Below, one piece after another: positions 21,451 through 32,547 of a stretch of 64,000 nucleotides of DNA. The translations under genes were made by a program, and so were the position numbers. Position 1 is the first letter of the stretch. Every line of letters starts with the position of its first letter. The notes beneath the pieces were generated by a model. The model worked only from the letters and a program-made list of their open reading frames with translations. It had not been told where the DNA came from and did no database searches. Source of the stretch: Zopfochytrium polystomum (Eukaryota; Chytridiomycota; Chytridiomycetes; Chytridiales; Chytridiaceae); the NCBI GenBank assembly GCA_025765615.1, contig JAIVFJ010000013.1, positions 248,001 to 312,000 on the forward strand, read 5' to 3'.

Positions 21451-22027
21451 GCGACAGTTGCAGGGTTTTTTGTTTTTTTTTCCCCCGGCGGTTAGCATCG
21501 TTTACGCCACAGGGAAACGGCACGACACCGTCCGATGGGATGGAAAGGGAGGAAGGATTGGTACAGTCAATAATCGGTGAGGGGCGGTAGGACTCTCAGA
21601 TGGAAGGAGGGGATGCGCCTATGAAGGAGGGAAGAATGGAGAGGTCCATGGGAGATCGGGGGGGAAGGAGGCAGGGAGGTAAGGCCAGCCGAGGTCGTCG
21701 TCGTTGTTGCACGAACCATGTCAGACCGACAGCTGCGCGCAATGACCAGCAACCAGATGCAGGTGGAAAGACAAAAAAGAGAAACGAAAAAAGGAGATTG
21801 TATAATTCCAAATTTGAAAGAGAAAATTTTCCTTTTTTTTTGGTTTTCGGTAGGGAGGCCACAGAGACAAACGGGGTGAAAAGCCTACCTTGTCAGCGGG
21901 TGCAATACCAAAAAGGTGCGCGTGAGGGACAGATAGCTAGACAGAGATTTTTCCTCTTTACGTATTGAATCATGCAGAAAATAATAGAAGAAAAAAATGA
22001 AAAAAAAAAAAACTGTCAAACAAGTTT
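21451..22027. other. Region between EFR3 and Furry/Tao3
   Basis: It should hold the promoter and first exon(s) of Furry/Tao3. Poly-pyrimidine runs are visible (21470-21485, 21830-21840, 22000-22012) and several short ORFs, none convincing as the missing ATG exon. Confidence 0.35.
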
Positions 22028-25000
22028 TCAGGACTCCCTTCCCCCTGCGGCGCGCACTGCCAAAGGTTCCTCGGCCCACGGCGGCCGTCCGGAAAACTCA
22101 CGGTGGTGGTATAGCGTTGGCTCGCCGCCAAACCGAAGCCTAAAGACCCCTGGTTCCACCCCAGCCGCTGCCGCCGCCGCCGCCGACGCCGCCGTGGACG
22201 CTTCCCTTTCCCCACCAAAGGGTCCCGCCGTTCCCGCCCGCCCGCGGCCGCCGCCGCTTCCAACCGTGATTGCCTTCAGCAGCTCTGCCACGTTCGCAGT
22301 CGTCGCAGACGCCGTCCTGGTACGGACGTTTGCACTAGAAGGCGCTGCTCGCGCTGTCCGCGTTGCCTGCGGAGACAATCCCTTCGCTCGACTGTGCAGC
22401 AGCCCAACTGGTTTTCCCCCTAAGCGTTGCAAGTGAAAAAAGGCACAAACTGTCAGCGACGAAATGTATTCAGTCAAGGGCAACAAATTTTTACCTTCCA
22501 GAACGTGGCCAAAGCTGTTCGACGATGGCAACGACAGCGGACGTAGCTTTGGCTAGGTTCACAAAATCAGTTACGGAAGAGGTCGAAAAACAGCAAAATT
22601 GTTCAACAACGTGGCTATGCAAGCGAAAATTGCAGCGCGTATTACCTTCAGCGACGTAGCCGCTCCGCTTTCCACTACCCCTTTTCTCGAGGTCTTGGCG
22701 GCCCTTCCAAACAGCCCTTCGCCTTCTGATCCTGACCGGCCAATGGGGCCGGGCGAGTTCTTCCCAAAGGGAACGGTGGCCGGTAGGGCCATGGATGGTG
22801 CGGCGATCGCCGCAGTAACTTCATCCCTGGAAATGAAGGGAAAGGCAGCAAGCGGCACGACATCCGGCCAAACTACCGGCCAGAACGATTGCTGCAGGGG
22901 CATTATGGGACGCATGAACAGATGGGATGAGAGTGTCGAGTGTGAAAGAAAGTTCGGAAAATCGCTCTCCTCGGTCGCTTGGGACGGACTGGGAATGCTA
23001 CCGCGGCCCAATCTTAAAAGTGCAGGCTGCTCGAAGTAAGCGCCAGCCCATACTACGTAGCTGCGAAGAGCAAATTTCAGGCTCGCCCGAATTTGGTGAG
23101 ACTCTGGAGAGTCTATTCCGAGCGACTCCTTCAAACGTAGATACAAATATTAGCTATGCGGAGAGGAAAACCTTCTTTCTCACCTCCACCGTCAGCCAGA
23201 ACATGACGTGCTCTTCAATTTCGAGAGGTCCGCCACAGAGGGTGCAGGCGATGGAGACGGCAAGCCCTGACACTACGTCGTCGGGGGTGCATTGGGCTGA
23301 ACTTAGCATTCGATGAAGGTGATGGTGGAGTGAATCGCGTGCATCGCAAGATTCGTCCATTACGGTCGATTGCGTTGCACCTTGGCCCAATACCCCGGCA
23401 GTGGAAACCGGACGAGAACTTAAGCTATGTGTAGAGTGGCTAATTCTGCCAAGCGAAGTGTCTCTGTGGAGATCGACTGATCCATACGGGTTTTCAAGAT
23501 GACGAGGGCGCTCCGACGCCTCTTGGAGAAGAATCGAGGTCACCACTTGAGCAGCCCGAGTCCGCACTTCCGCTCGTTCATGACCCAGCAGCGCGGTCGA
23601 AAGTGAAATCAGATATTCGCAGGGGAGTGGTGCGAGATCCAAAGATGCTGATGGGGAGTCTGCCTCTTCGGAAGAAGACAGACAGGACAAAATTGCGCTT
23701 TTGGTGGACCAGGTCGACTGCACCATGCGTCTTGCGACGAGGGCTGCACGCACTTGCAAAGATGCTGTTGAAAACGACAGAAGAACCTCGATACAATCGC
23801 CGTCCACTGATTGATGCTTTTCATCAGAGGTTTGGTCACTAGACCCTCCCAGTTGAGGGTTAGGTTGTCGAGTGGACTTGATGAGGTGCACCAGTATATC
23901 ATTCACTTGTTCCCTGTACTGAGCACTCCGCGACAAAGCCCTCACGAGTTCCATTGCAGCCGTTAAAACTGCGTTACTGACACTCCGATCCAGGGGATTT
24001 GTAAATGTCATCGTCACTTCGACAATGGTCTCCAATATAGAGTTCAATTCGAGCCCAACAGCGCCTGCTGCATCCACCACGGGCAAACCAACATGTGCTG
24101 CATTGCTTTGCGTCCTTTCTTCTCTAATGGCACGACTTCGTGACGAAGGCGATGCCAGGTCTGATAAAATTCGAATCAACGCTGTAATGCGAGAGGCCTC
24201 CCTTCCTGAGGCGTTCTCACTGTCCGTGGCCGAGTTGCACAGGTCCCGAATGCGTTCGACGACTTCTCGCACCAAGTTCGCGTGAAGCATAGGTGGAAGA
24301 TTTGCCACCATCGCTCCAACAATGTCAGCCAGGACGCACTCAGCTGATCCAGACTCTTCCTCTTCTCCGCAGAGGACATCTCCTGGATTCGCATCGCCGA
24401 TTCCAGCTTCGTGAACACGGTGCAGTGCGTCAAAGACAGCGTCCATCAAAGCACTTACACCGCCATGTACGCCTGGCGCAACTGCAAACTCGCCTTGTCC
24501 TGGTGCGAGAGTAGCAGCTTCGCACCTCACAGAGCGCTTTCGCAAACGATTTAGTCGTGTGGCCTTGGTAGACGTTGTTTTTGCAGTCAGCAACGAAGTC
24601 GGCAAGGACGCGGCACCATGGCTCAAAAGAGACTTTAAGCACAGGTGGGCTGCAGCTCGAACCTCGTCTGACATGAAAAGGAAAGACGGCTGTAACGACA
24701 CAGGGCGAGGGCGAGATGTGCCGTCAGAAGTTTTGGCGAACAAGGTGCCAGTGGTAGAGAGAGAAGCTGCAAGGCAGTCGCGAATATTGAACACAATAGT
24801 ATCCAATATATCTGCAACATGCGTGACGGTAGCTCCACGAAGCGAAATCATTGCGGAGTTTGAATTCAGACCGATCACACGCAATCTGTTTTAACCAGCA
24901 AATATTTAATGTGTGGACAATCCGCAGTACATGAACGTTACCGCTGCTTATGAACAGGATCCATGCCAGTGTTGAGAGAAAAGCGGCAAAAACGGAGCGT

Positions 25001-26149
25001 GATTGCATCCAGCAGTAGCTTGCATTCTGGGTCGATTATTACGGTGGCACCTTCGGTGGAGGAAAATTTGTCGAACTGATTCCTTGTTAGAGGAGCCACC
25101 CAGGAATCTGAGACCCACCACAACAGAGGCCCGTTCGACGAGGCCGACATCCCAGGAGAAGTTTTCAAAGACCATGAGCAGAATCCGCAGAATGTCGGCA
25201 GCCATTATGTAAATGTGCACGGTGCAGGCGAGGGTCAACGCCTCAATTATTGCAAGGGTTACCTTAATATTCCTAGGTTCATCCCAAAATCGTTAAAAAA
25301 AGATAAGACATCAGAAAATTGTGTCACTACTCACACAGCGTTGTTTCTGGCTGCTGAAAGCTCCTTTTCAGTCTTTCTTCGCAGATAATCTCCAATTTTA
25401 ATGAGCTTGTGAGGCTTCATGGACGCGTAAAAGGACAGTAAGGAAAGAGCACTTCGATTTGGCGCAAAGTCCTCGGCTCCTTCGGTTTGGACTCTGGCGC
25501 TTGGATTTTCTCCCCGATTGTTTGAGTTGCCTGGTCGACGACCCTTCCCTCTCTGAACGGACGGAGTGGAAGGGTACACATTTTCAATCAACTTGCGATG
25601 ATTTCGCCATTGAGTCCCGTTTTTGTCGGACTTGAGATGCTTCGATGTGTGGGCCGTGGCGGATAGGGAGGACATCGAAGGAGCGGAGATGTTGGACAGT
25701 CTGCCAAGAAATCTCGCAGAGGCGGACGAAGACTTTGAAAGTGACCACGACGACGAAGAGGAAGCGATCGAGGAGGCGGCGGAAGAAAGAGAAGATGTAT
25801 TTTTCGGCGCAAAGATCACCGGCGGTGTTACAGTCGTTGATCGGGAGCGGGGGGACGACAACGAAGATTGAGAGCAGATGTCCGAACTTGTCGACGAGGT
25901 GGAGGAGGCCTCAGGGGAGAAGAAGGGCTGTGGGAGGTGGGAGGAGGCACGGCGGACTCTCGCAGGCGACATCGGCGTCGACACTTGAATCGTTCGCAAT
26001 CCGGGGGTGGACGACGGAGTTTGCGATCTCCGGGTTGAGTTTCTATTGTGGTGTTGTTGTGGCGCTGCAGCCGATGCCGGCAGATGGGTGGAGGCCGCGG
26101 AAAGCGAGGAAGCAGACGAGGACAGCGATGGCGACGGTGAGGACGACAT
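22028..26149 (-). CDS. EFR3: EFR3-like plasma membrane scaffold
   Basis: EFR3 anchors the Stt4/PI4KA-YPP1/TTC7 complex that makes PI4P at the plasma membrane. Start chosen at ATG 26149: the open frame further upstream only starts at a GTG. Exon 1 (26149-25335) has a long Ser-rich N-terminal extension, then WRNHRKLIENVYPSTPSVQR and the EFR3 signature LSFYASMKPHKLIKIGDYL with RRKTEKEL. A GTGAGT donor joins to exon 2 at 25272 (NIKVTLAIIEALTL, ADILRILLMVFENF). The FDKFSSTEGATVIIDPECKL part follows, though its boundary is unclear. A large helical exon covers about 24886-23160 (LRVIGLNSN... to MFWLTVE). Further exons run at about 23130-22635, 22550-22500 and 22436-22028, with ANVAELLKAITVG near the end. 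The Ser-rich head is longer than in yeast. The orthologue call rests on the N-terminal motif block. Confidence 0.75.
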
Positions 26150-26299
26150 TTTTTTGGAAGGGAGGGAGGGGTGGGAGGGAGGAAGGGAGGTGGGGATGAG
26201 GGTGGGTGGGGTGGAGGGGGCCTGCAGGCTATTCCTTTTGTTGGCGGTGGTCGTGGGCCGCCGGGCTGAGTATAGCAGTGCGGGGCCGATTGCCACGAT

Positions 26300-26510
26300 C
26301 AGAGAGTATTGTGTTGTTTTTTTTTTTTTTTTTTTTTCTTTTTTTTTTCTTTTTTTTTTGTTTGCGGTGGGGGTGGAGGAGATGGACGGACTGATGATGG
26401 AGCAGGGCTGCTATTCTGTCTGCCTGACTGCAATGCCTGTCTCGCTCTTCACCCATTGTTCGTTCTTTTGTGGAAAAAAATTTTTTGGTTTTTTTTTTCT
26501 TTCTTTCTTT
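26300..26510. promoter_or_regulatory. Divergent promoter region with long poly(T) tracts
   Basis: Between EFR3 (minus, ATG 26149) and the plus gene at 26542. Long T runs with few interruptions at about 26315-26362 and shorter ones to 26512. Poly(dA:dT) tracts commonly exclude nucleosomes at fungal promoters; that use here is inferred. Confidence 0.45.
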
Positions 26511-26541
26511 CCATGCACGAAGCTCCAAATAACTACAAGAA

Positions 26542-27357
26542 ATGCAACGAGGCGCGGACCTTGCTCGGTCCATCTGCTGGCTCCGGCGGCTGGAGTCCGA
26601 CTTCTTCGCCAGCCTCGCGCCAGAGGCGGTGCAGGCGCTTCGCCCCCTCGAGCCGCGCGACCTGCTGCTCGAGGGCGAGATCGCGTTTCTCCTGGCGGGC
26701 GTCAAACCCTGCGTGCTCGTCCACTTCTCTACCCTCCCCGCCCTCGCCACCCTGTACGTTGATCGCGTCGTCCGCCCGTTTCTCGTCGACCACGAGTTTT
26801 TCGACTGCACAGCCGCCACCACCTCGAACACCTCCACCACGCGGCAGCGGCTGACGGTAAATCCAGTTGCGCAGGGCCTTTGGTCAAGAGAAACAGAGAG
26901 CTTTGACGGCGGATGGCTCATCCACTTTGAAAACGACGACAACGACAACCGCGTCGCAACGGGCTTGGGAAAGGCGCCTTCCGTCGAGTTGTTGCTGCGA
27001 GGGGGGGCCTGGTCCCGACCAAGTGAGGCAGATGCGCGAGAAAACGGCATCGAGGAGGATGTGGGGCTAAATCGATTGAAACGCGAGCTGAAGGAGGATG
27101 ACCTGGCCGCGCTCCTGGGCTACCCAACAACGCTGCCTGCCGAGCCCACCGACGACTTTGTGGAGTTCGTCTACCTGGACGCATCGATGCCGGATGGCAG
27201 TGGCCAAGGGCAGACTGCTGGAGAAAGCGGGGATAACTATCGTGTACTGATGTCGTACGGCGGTAGGCAGAGCCAGGTACCGGCAGCGCATCGGCACTTT
27301 CGAGAGTGCAGAGCCGCCACGGAGGGCGTCTACGATCTGCGCTTGCTGGTGCGGTGA
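26542..27357 (+). CDS. Hypothetical protein, 271 aa
   Basis: Intronless ORF from a true ATG at 26542. Helical N-terminal half (LARSICWLRRLESDFFASLA, EIAFLLAGVKPCVLVHF), a Thr-rich linker around residue 95, and a C-terminal half with LKRELKEDDLAALLGYPTTL and FVEFVYLDAS. The LLGYP...VxFVYLD arrangement resembles an uncharacterised eukaryotic family I cannot name. Transcribed away from EFR3 and toward HPRT, ending about 190 nt before the HPRT ATG. The coding character is good: the long frame persists through a GC-rich and a moderate-GC part. Confidence 0.6.
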   Translation: MQRGADLARSICWLRRLESDFFASLAPEAVQALRPLEPRDLLLEGEIAFLLAGVKPCVLVHFSTLPALATLYVDRVVRPFLVDHEFFDCTAATTSNTSTTRQRLTVNPVAQGLWSRETESFDGGWLIHFENDDNDNRVATGLGKAPSVELLLRGGAWSRPSEADARENGIEEDVGLNRLKRELKEDDLAALLGYPTTLPAEPTDDFVEFVYLDASMPDGSGQGQTAGESGDNYRVLMSYGGRQSQVPAAHRHFRECRAATEGVYDLRLLVR

Positions 27358-27548
27358 CTGGAAGGGAAGGAGTTGGTTCCGTGTCAGGGACCGAAAACAA
27401 AACAAAACAAAAAACGAGAAAGACGAAGAAAAAAGAAAGAAAGAAAGAAGAGAGGTTTCCGCGCACGATCAATCAATCAATCAATCCACCCCCAACAACA
27501 CCGAAACTCCAGCAGCGCCCGCTCCCCCCACAAAGCATTAGCAGCCCA

Positions 27549-28597
27549 ATGGCCGCAGTATCCACCACGACAGAGCCGCGCTGGATTGACGTGCAGGATT
27601 CAATGACATTCCCGCTCTCGTGCCTGACCATCCCCACCCACTACCAGGAGGATCTGAGCTCGGTCAGTTGTTGGGGGGGAGCCGCGTGTCAGGATGTGCT
27701 GCAGAGTCTTTCGTTCTGACAACCATGAAAAATTGACTGCAGGTTATGATTCCTCATGGCCTAATTGCTGACAGAGTCGAAAAGCTTGCGCAAGATATCG
27801 CCATTGAGTGCAACAACCCCGTCGTAGCGTGCTGCGTTTTGAAGGGGTCAGTAGTCCCTTCAGGCAACTAACTACAAAGCCTCGCGCGAGGTCTTTATTT
27901 TGTTATTTTTTATTTTTAATTTTTATTTGGGACTTGCCTCGCTAGCGCAAGCGTGTTCTTTGCTGATCTCATGAAATCGCTCAAGAAGCTTCGCAACAGC
28001 CGAAACGAATCGATTCCCGTGGGTTCACTATTTTTGCACCGCCACCCCACACGAGCTAACGACTATTATCAGTTGTCCTTCGAATTCATTAAAGTCAAGA
28101 GTTACGAGAACGAGCACTCGACCGGTCACGTTAAGATCTCCCTTTCAGAGGAGGAGCTCGCGTCATTCAAGGGGAAAGACTTGTTGATCGTCGAAGACAT
28201 CGTGGACTCTGGAGCAACCATGGTTGCCTTGATTGCGAGGCTCAAGCAATACGAGCCAGCCAGCATCAAAGTCGTATCACTGCTGCTGAAGAAAACGACT
28301 CGGAGTAATAACTACATGTGAGCTCAAGGAACAACGTAGGCTTGCTTTCATGTCGCTGACTTTCTGCGGCGACTCCCTCTATTGTCCTCTACCAGTCCCG
28401 ACTTCGTCGGTTTTGCGATTCCCGACCATTTTGTGGTTAGCAGTGTTCCTTCCTATTGATTGTCTTCCATGAGTGTCAGACTAACTTTGTGTTCGCTGTA
28501 GGTCGGCTATGCCCTTGACTACAACGAGGTGTTCCGTGACCTCGACCATATTTGCGTCATCTCGGAGATTGGCAAGAAGAAATATGCTGTTGCGTAG
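27549..28597 (+). CDS. Hypoxanthine-guanine phosphoribosyltransferase
   Basis: Salvages hypoxanthine and guanine with PRPP to IMP and GMP in the cytosol. Five exons join in frame: 27549-27662, 27743-27846, 27946-28317, 28396-28435, 28502-28597, giving 241 aa. Diagnostic blocks: [48 protein letters not shown]; the PRPP loop [14 protein letters not shown]; and [20 protein letters not shown] with [17 protein letters not shown] near the end. The order and spacing match animal-type HPRT; the N-terminus is a little longer. In the PRPP loop, SGA replaces the TGK seen in the human enzyme, while the two acidic residues are kept. Introns are 99, 80, 78 and 66 nt with standard borders. Confidence 0.92.
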
Positions 28598-28900
28598 AAC
28601 AAAATGCGCAGAACAAAAATGCGTCGTATAATCCCTTGAAAAAGAAGACTGCGAAGTGCAGCTGGCGTTCCATAAATCTAGCAGCAAAACGTTCGGGACT
28701 ATTGACAGTTTTCTCTTCCTGGTTAGTGGCACGACCAGAAGAAACAAAGTAGAAAGCAATAAGAGAAGTGTTGAAGGCATGGTGGATATGGATGAAAAGG
28801 TTCGTAAAACGGATCAAAAGCTGAACACTGGCAAAAGCCCATTGGGCCGCCTAGAGAATTCCAGTGCTGTGAGTGCTCTGAATAACGCGGGAAGAGATGT

Positions 28901-29540
28901 TTATTTGTTTCGCAAGGACCAAGTCGCCACAACATTGCACACAACTTGGCCCGTAGCGTCAACGATTTTCTACACCAAATAAAGTGGTTGTTACACATTG
29001 TCACGGATGGCAAAGCAAAAAACGGAGGCGGGGAAACGAAAGCGCAAAACTCACTGCCACAACATCCATGTTGCCCTCCTTGACTCCGTCTTTCCACGAC
29101 TCGGCGACTAGGCCGGGATTGCAGACGACATCGGTGACCAGGGTGCCCCTAGCCTTTTTCAGGAACTGGCCCTCGAGGCGCACGGGGATGCCACGGAGGT
29201 GCTCCCAGCGGCCGCCCTTGACGGCGCCGACAGCCTCGAGCCAGGACATCACGGCGAGCCCGCCGACAGCCTCGCCAAAGTTGATGAGGGCTGCGGCGTG
29301 GACGCTTCGGAAGGGGTTGCGGAGGGAGCGGGTCTCGGTCATGGCGGCGCGGCAGTGGCCGGGGGACAGATGGGTGACGCGGAGGGGGAGGGTGCCGGTG
29401 TACGGGCTGAAGAAGCCCAGGAGGGCCGAGAAGAGGAGGCGTCCGATAAAGGGGATGCGCGAGCAGAAGTTGAAGGCGGTGATCAAGCGACTACGCGCAT
29501 GCTTCACGATCGGGGCGGCGGCAGCGGCGGGAGTGCTCAT
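28901..29540 (-). CDS. DUF4442-type hotdog-fold protein (possible acyl-CoA thioesterase)
   Basis: Two exons, 29540-29055 and 28969-28901, give 184 aa. The ATG at 29540 (MSTPAAAAAPIVKHARS) was chosen because the frame upstream is lysine/arginine-rich leader without family content. Core: FIGRLLFSALLGFFSPYTGT, RSLRNPFRSVHAAALINFGE, GLAVMSWLEAV, VRLEGQFLKKARGTL; exon 2 supplies KIVDATGQVVCNVVATWSLR. The N-P-F-x-S-x-H-A-A-A-L helix and K-K-A-R-G strand are typical of DUF4442, a hotdog family related to acyl-CoA thioesterases. Substrate unknown. Its 3' end faces HPRT with about 300 nt between. Confidence 0.75.
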
Positions 29541-29559
29541 TTTTGGGTTCGGCCGAATT

Positions 29560-30259
29560 TCTTTTTTCTCATCTTTTCTCTCTCTCTTTCTGTTCTGCGG
29601 GCCGACAGTTTCCGTTGCGCGGCCCGGAACTCCCTTTCGGGAGGAGTCCAATAACTTTTTGGTGGCCCGCACCGTAGTCGAGTGAACTGCTTCGACCTTT
29701 CTCAAAGTAGCTATGATCCCTTAACTTCTGTTCAAGGACTAACTATAGAAGCTGTTCCTCGTCACTATCCGAGTCAAATTCACAACACAATGCCCCCTGA
29801 AAGAAACATGAAATCACGAAGTTGGCACCAACCGCCTCGGTGCTTTGATGAGTATGAAGACAGGTGCTTGGGAAGGCAATTACAATCTCCTCCAAGAAAA
29901 TTGCTAAGACATGGCCTCTTGCGGGATGTTGCTAAGTTGGTACCTCATTTGGGCCACGCTGTTGCTTTCCCCGTTCACTGTCTATTTGTACTTTGTGTTG
30001 GAAGCTTTGTGTGTCGCGCTTGGTGCAAGGACTGACCCGTGATTATCCGTCACCTCTCTCGGCCTTAAAATGGAACCGGCAGCGAAATGCCAGCATATCA
30101 TTGTTTGGGCCATTCGACCCACGGGTGGAGTTTAGCGTGGCTCGTTTAAGTTTTCGTATTTCAATGGGCCTTGTCGCTCGCTTTCTGACGGCTTTCCCCG
30201 AATTCTCCCCCATCAAACAGCAAGCGAATTCCGAAAAAACCAATAAAAACGGCAGCTGC
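29560..30259. other. Intergenic, no supported gene
   Basis: Upstream of the DUF4442 gene and downstream of NDUFB7. A plus-strand ORF at 29682-30035 starts at GTG and has no recognisable content. Confidence 0.35.
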
Positions 30260-30672
30260 TTACGCCGCGGCGAGCTTCGCCTCTTCCTTAACTTGCCTCT
30301 GCTTGTCAGCGAGCCTCATTCGGCGCATGTAGCTGGACGATGATGGGTGTAGCATCGCAAGTGCGTTGTTGTTGTTCAAAGGGCGAGAGTAGCAGCCGGC
30401 CGGGTGCCCCAACAGTGAGTAAATGACAGGCGTGTTAGCAATTGCGGACGTGTTTAGCCAAATAAAAAGGAACAGAGAAGGTTTTGTTGGTTGCACAATA
30501 CATACTCATCATATTGGCACTTGTTCCAGACCATTCGCTCCTTTTGGCAGCGCCACGGGAGGTAGTTGTTTTCGCGTCGGCACTTGTTCAGCTCAGGGAG
30601 GAGGTGGGAGCAGTAATCCCGCCATGCCAGTGGAATCCGCTCTTTTGCGAGCTCCCTCTGGGTGATGTGCAT
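30260..30672 (-). CDS. NDUFB7: NADH:ubiquinone oxidoreductase subunit NDUFB7 (B18)
   Basis: Accessory complex I subunit on the intermembrane-space side of the mitochondrial inner membrane, with a CHCH fold. Exons 30672-30506 and 30332-30260 give 79 aa, the size of fungal orthologues (shorter than human). MHITQRELAKERIPLAWRDY is followed by the twin CX9C motifs: C-SHLLPELNK-C and C-QKERMVWNK-C, with the LPWRC core. The GTATGT donor (30505 on) and CCAG acceptor join to give CQYDDYMRRMRLADKQRQ. The ATG at 30672 fits the usual fungal start. It shares an intergenic region with the divergent gene at 31150. Confidence 0.9.
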
Positions 30673-31149
30673 TTCTAATTTGAAGTTAATTTTGCAAGGT
30701 AGAAAAGCGAAGAAAGGATTCGTAAATTGAAGAGGATTTCCAAAGAGATATGTGATCGGAATAGTGGAGGTCGGCAGCTTATTTCCACACGCTGCGATTC
30801 CGCACGGTGCAAGGATGAGCAGCACACTATCGCCGCGGATCGCAGTGCCCACCGCTCGCCGCGATGCACGAGGGACGATCGGGCAGATCAATGCTGCGAT
30901 CGCGAACTGGACTGCGTGCCTGAGCCCAGCATAACAGGAGGAGAAAATAAGCAGCCAAAGCTGGGGGGATGGGAGGAGGGTGGCGATTGCGGTTTCTGTG
31001 AAGCTACGCACTGGGTGGGGCGGTGTCGTCGTGGCCGTCACTGTCATTGTGGTGGTTGTGGTGGTCGTCCGCACCCATCGTGAAACGCAAAGAATTGCTC
31101 GCTTTGCCTGACAAGAGAGGACGCCGACGACGAATCTGGAACCACCATC
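30673..31149. promoter_or_regulatory. Shared upstream region of NDUFB7 and the 31150 gene
   Basis: Divergent promoter space of about 480 nt. A long minus ORF runs through it (to 31236) but has no recognisable content and appears to be chance. Confidence 0.4.
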
Positions 31150-32520
31150 ATGGGAAGCCGCGGGAGCCCGAGTGCGTTGCGAGGTGTACCTTCGGGATTC
31201 GTCGGCGGCGTCGGGGATCACAGCGGCTCCGGCCACGCCCGCAGAACCCCTTCAGAATCTGCAGGTGAACGGAGACGCCTTCTTCCTTGGCAACGCGGAG
31301 GACCCACAACGCCGCTGCTGAAAGCTGCCCCCAGAGCCTTAAGCGCAAGGCCAGCCAGAAGGGCTGTCAGCTCGGCAACGGGCCAGGCACTTTGTGGCAG
31401 AGCCTCCGCTGAAAATAAGTCGAAGACTGAAAGTTCCATGGGCAGTGCGATGCCAGAAAGGAATGGACGACGAGTTTTGCCGTCTTTCTCCGCCCCTCTC
31501 ACTGACACAGCGGACGAGCTGGGGACAGTACCTCCCACGTCGCTGATTTCTCGCACACGAGCAGCGGCTCTACGAGTTCCGGCTTCAGTTCTTGATGCTG
31601 CGCCTTTCATTAGCGTTCCAAATCCTCGCTGCCCCTACAACTCAGCGATACGCATTAAACTGTTTCGAGCCAAAGATCTTCAAATCCTATTGCCGCAGGA
31701 ACAATCGCGGCGTCCTCTTGCTCGTGAAAGCTCATTTGCCGATTCCCTGGACCAGCGGGACATGGATGTCGCCGCGCTCCTGGAGACTCATTTTGGTCTT
31801 GCTAGTCCGGTTCCTCCAACGACAAACACGACGCCATTTACACCTTCGCCGGCCGAAAGTCACCGCCTTTCCCTGATGCAGTCGGATTCGCTTTCTGCTT
31901 TAGCGACCGCTTTTCACATCGCATATTCTCATGCAGTAGAAGCAGTCCGCACGTACATTGTCCTTCAAATGCTGTCCGTGCACTCCGCCCCGCGCGCGAC
32001 AATTGCATTTGCGCTTGGAATGACTTGTTCAGAAGCCGAAGCGTTTGAAGAACGAATGATGATTCTCTTCGAAGGCAAGCTTTCGAGCATCGGACGTTCA
32101 GCTTTTGCAATTGGGCCTCATACTGCAGAAGCAGCAGAAGAGGAATCGCTGGTGTTGCAATGCTTGGGAAGCCGCGTGACGAACTCGCTGGATTGTGGCC
32201 CGCTGGGTAGTTCAACACTCGCTGCCTGTTTTTGCAGGGTGATTTGCTTCTTGTTCGTCCACCACCCTGATTTCTTAGTGGCGGAGGACGTGGCACTGGT
32301 TGTTCGTGCACTTGCCGACGGGGATTCGAAGGATACAATGGCGTTTGCTCTGGATGAGTATCTACACGAAGCGGCTGTAGAGAGCTCTGACATGATGGCA
32401 CTGGGAGCTCACTTTTTACGCGCTTTTGTCGCAAGAGACGCGCACCTTCGGCGCGTGTTGGGACAACTTCGAATCAAGGAGGAATTTGATAACACGGTCA
32501 ACATAAAGTTGGAGGGCTGA
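31150..32520 (+). CDS. Hypothetical protein, 456 aa
   Basis: Single ORF from an ATG at 31150. Residues 1-150 are Ser/Arg/Pro-rich and probably disordered. From about residue 235 the sequence is helical and well ordered (SLSALATAFHIAYSHAVEAV, MLSVHSAPRATIAFALGM, STLAACFCRVICFLFVHHPD, DVALVVRALADG), suggesting an alpha-solenoid or VPS9/HEAT-like fold. No family is recognised. The ordered part supports a real gene; the low-complexity start could instead be non-coding, with translation from a later Met such as the one near 31438. Confidence 0.55.
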   Translation: MGSRGSPSALRGVPSGFVGGVGDHSGSGHARRTPSESAGERRRLLPWQRGGPTTPLLKAAPRALSARPARRAVSSATGQALCGRASAENKSKTESSMGSAMPERNGRRVLPSFSAPLTDTADELGTVPPTSLISRTRAAALRVPASVLDAAPFISVPNPRCPYNSAIRIKLFRAKDLQILLPQEQSRRPLARESSFADSLDQRDMDVAALLETHFGLASPVPPTTNTTPFTPSPAESHRLSLMQSDSLSALATAFHIAYSHAVEAVRTYIVLQMLSVHSAPRATIAFALGMTCSEAEAFEERMMILFEGKLSSIGRSAFAIGPHTAEAAEEESLVLQCLGSRVTNSLDCGPLGSSTLAACFCRVICFLFVHHPDFLVAEDVALVVRALADGDSKDTMAFALDEYLHEAAVESSDMMALGAHFLRAFVARDAHLRRVLGQLRIKEEFDNTVNIKLEG

Positions 32521-32547
32521 ACCTGAGTCTAGAGTTTTATTACGATT

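Noticed and set aside
25645..26199. 184-codon plus ORF opposite EFR3 exon 1
   Set aside because: Antisense of the Ser-rich EFR3 head; composition reflects the complementary low-complexity sequence.
26007..26762. 251-codon plus ORF across the EFR3 5' end and poly(T) tract
   Set aside because: Translates T runs as Phe and lies opposite the EFR3 exon; no family content.
30454..31236. 260-codon minus ORF including NDUFB7 and upstream sequence
   Set aside because: Only the NDUFB7 exon part is recognisable. The upstream part has Thr/Ala runs without family content and overlaps the divergent promoter and 31150 gene.
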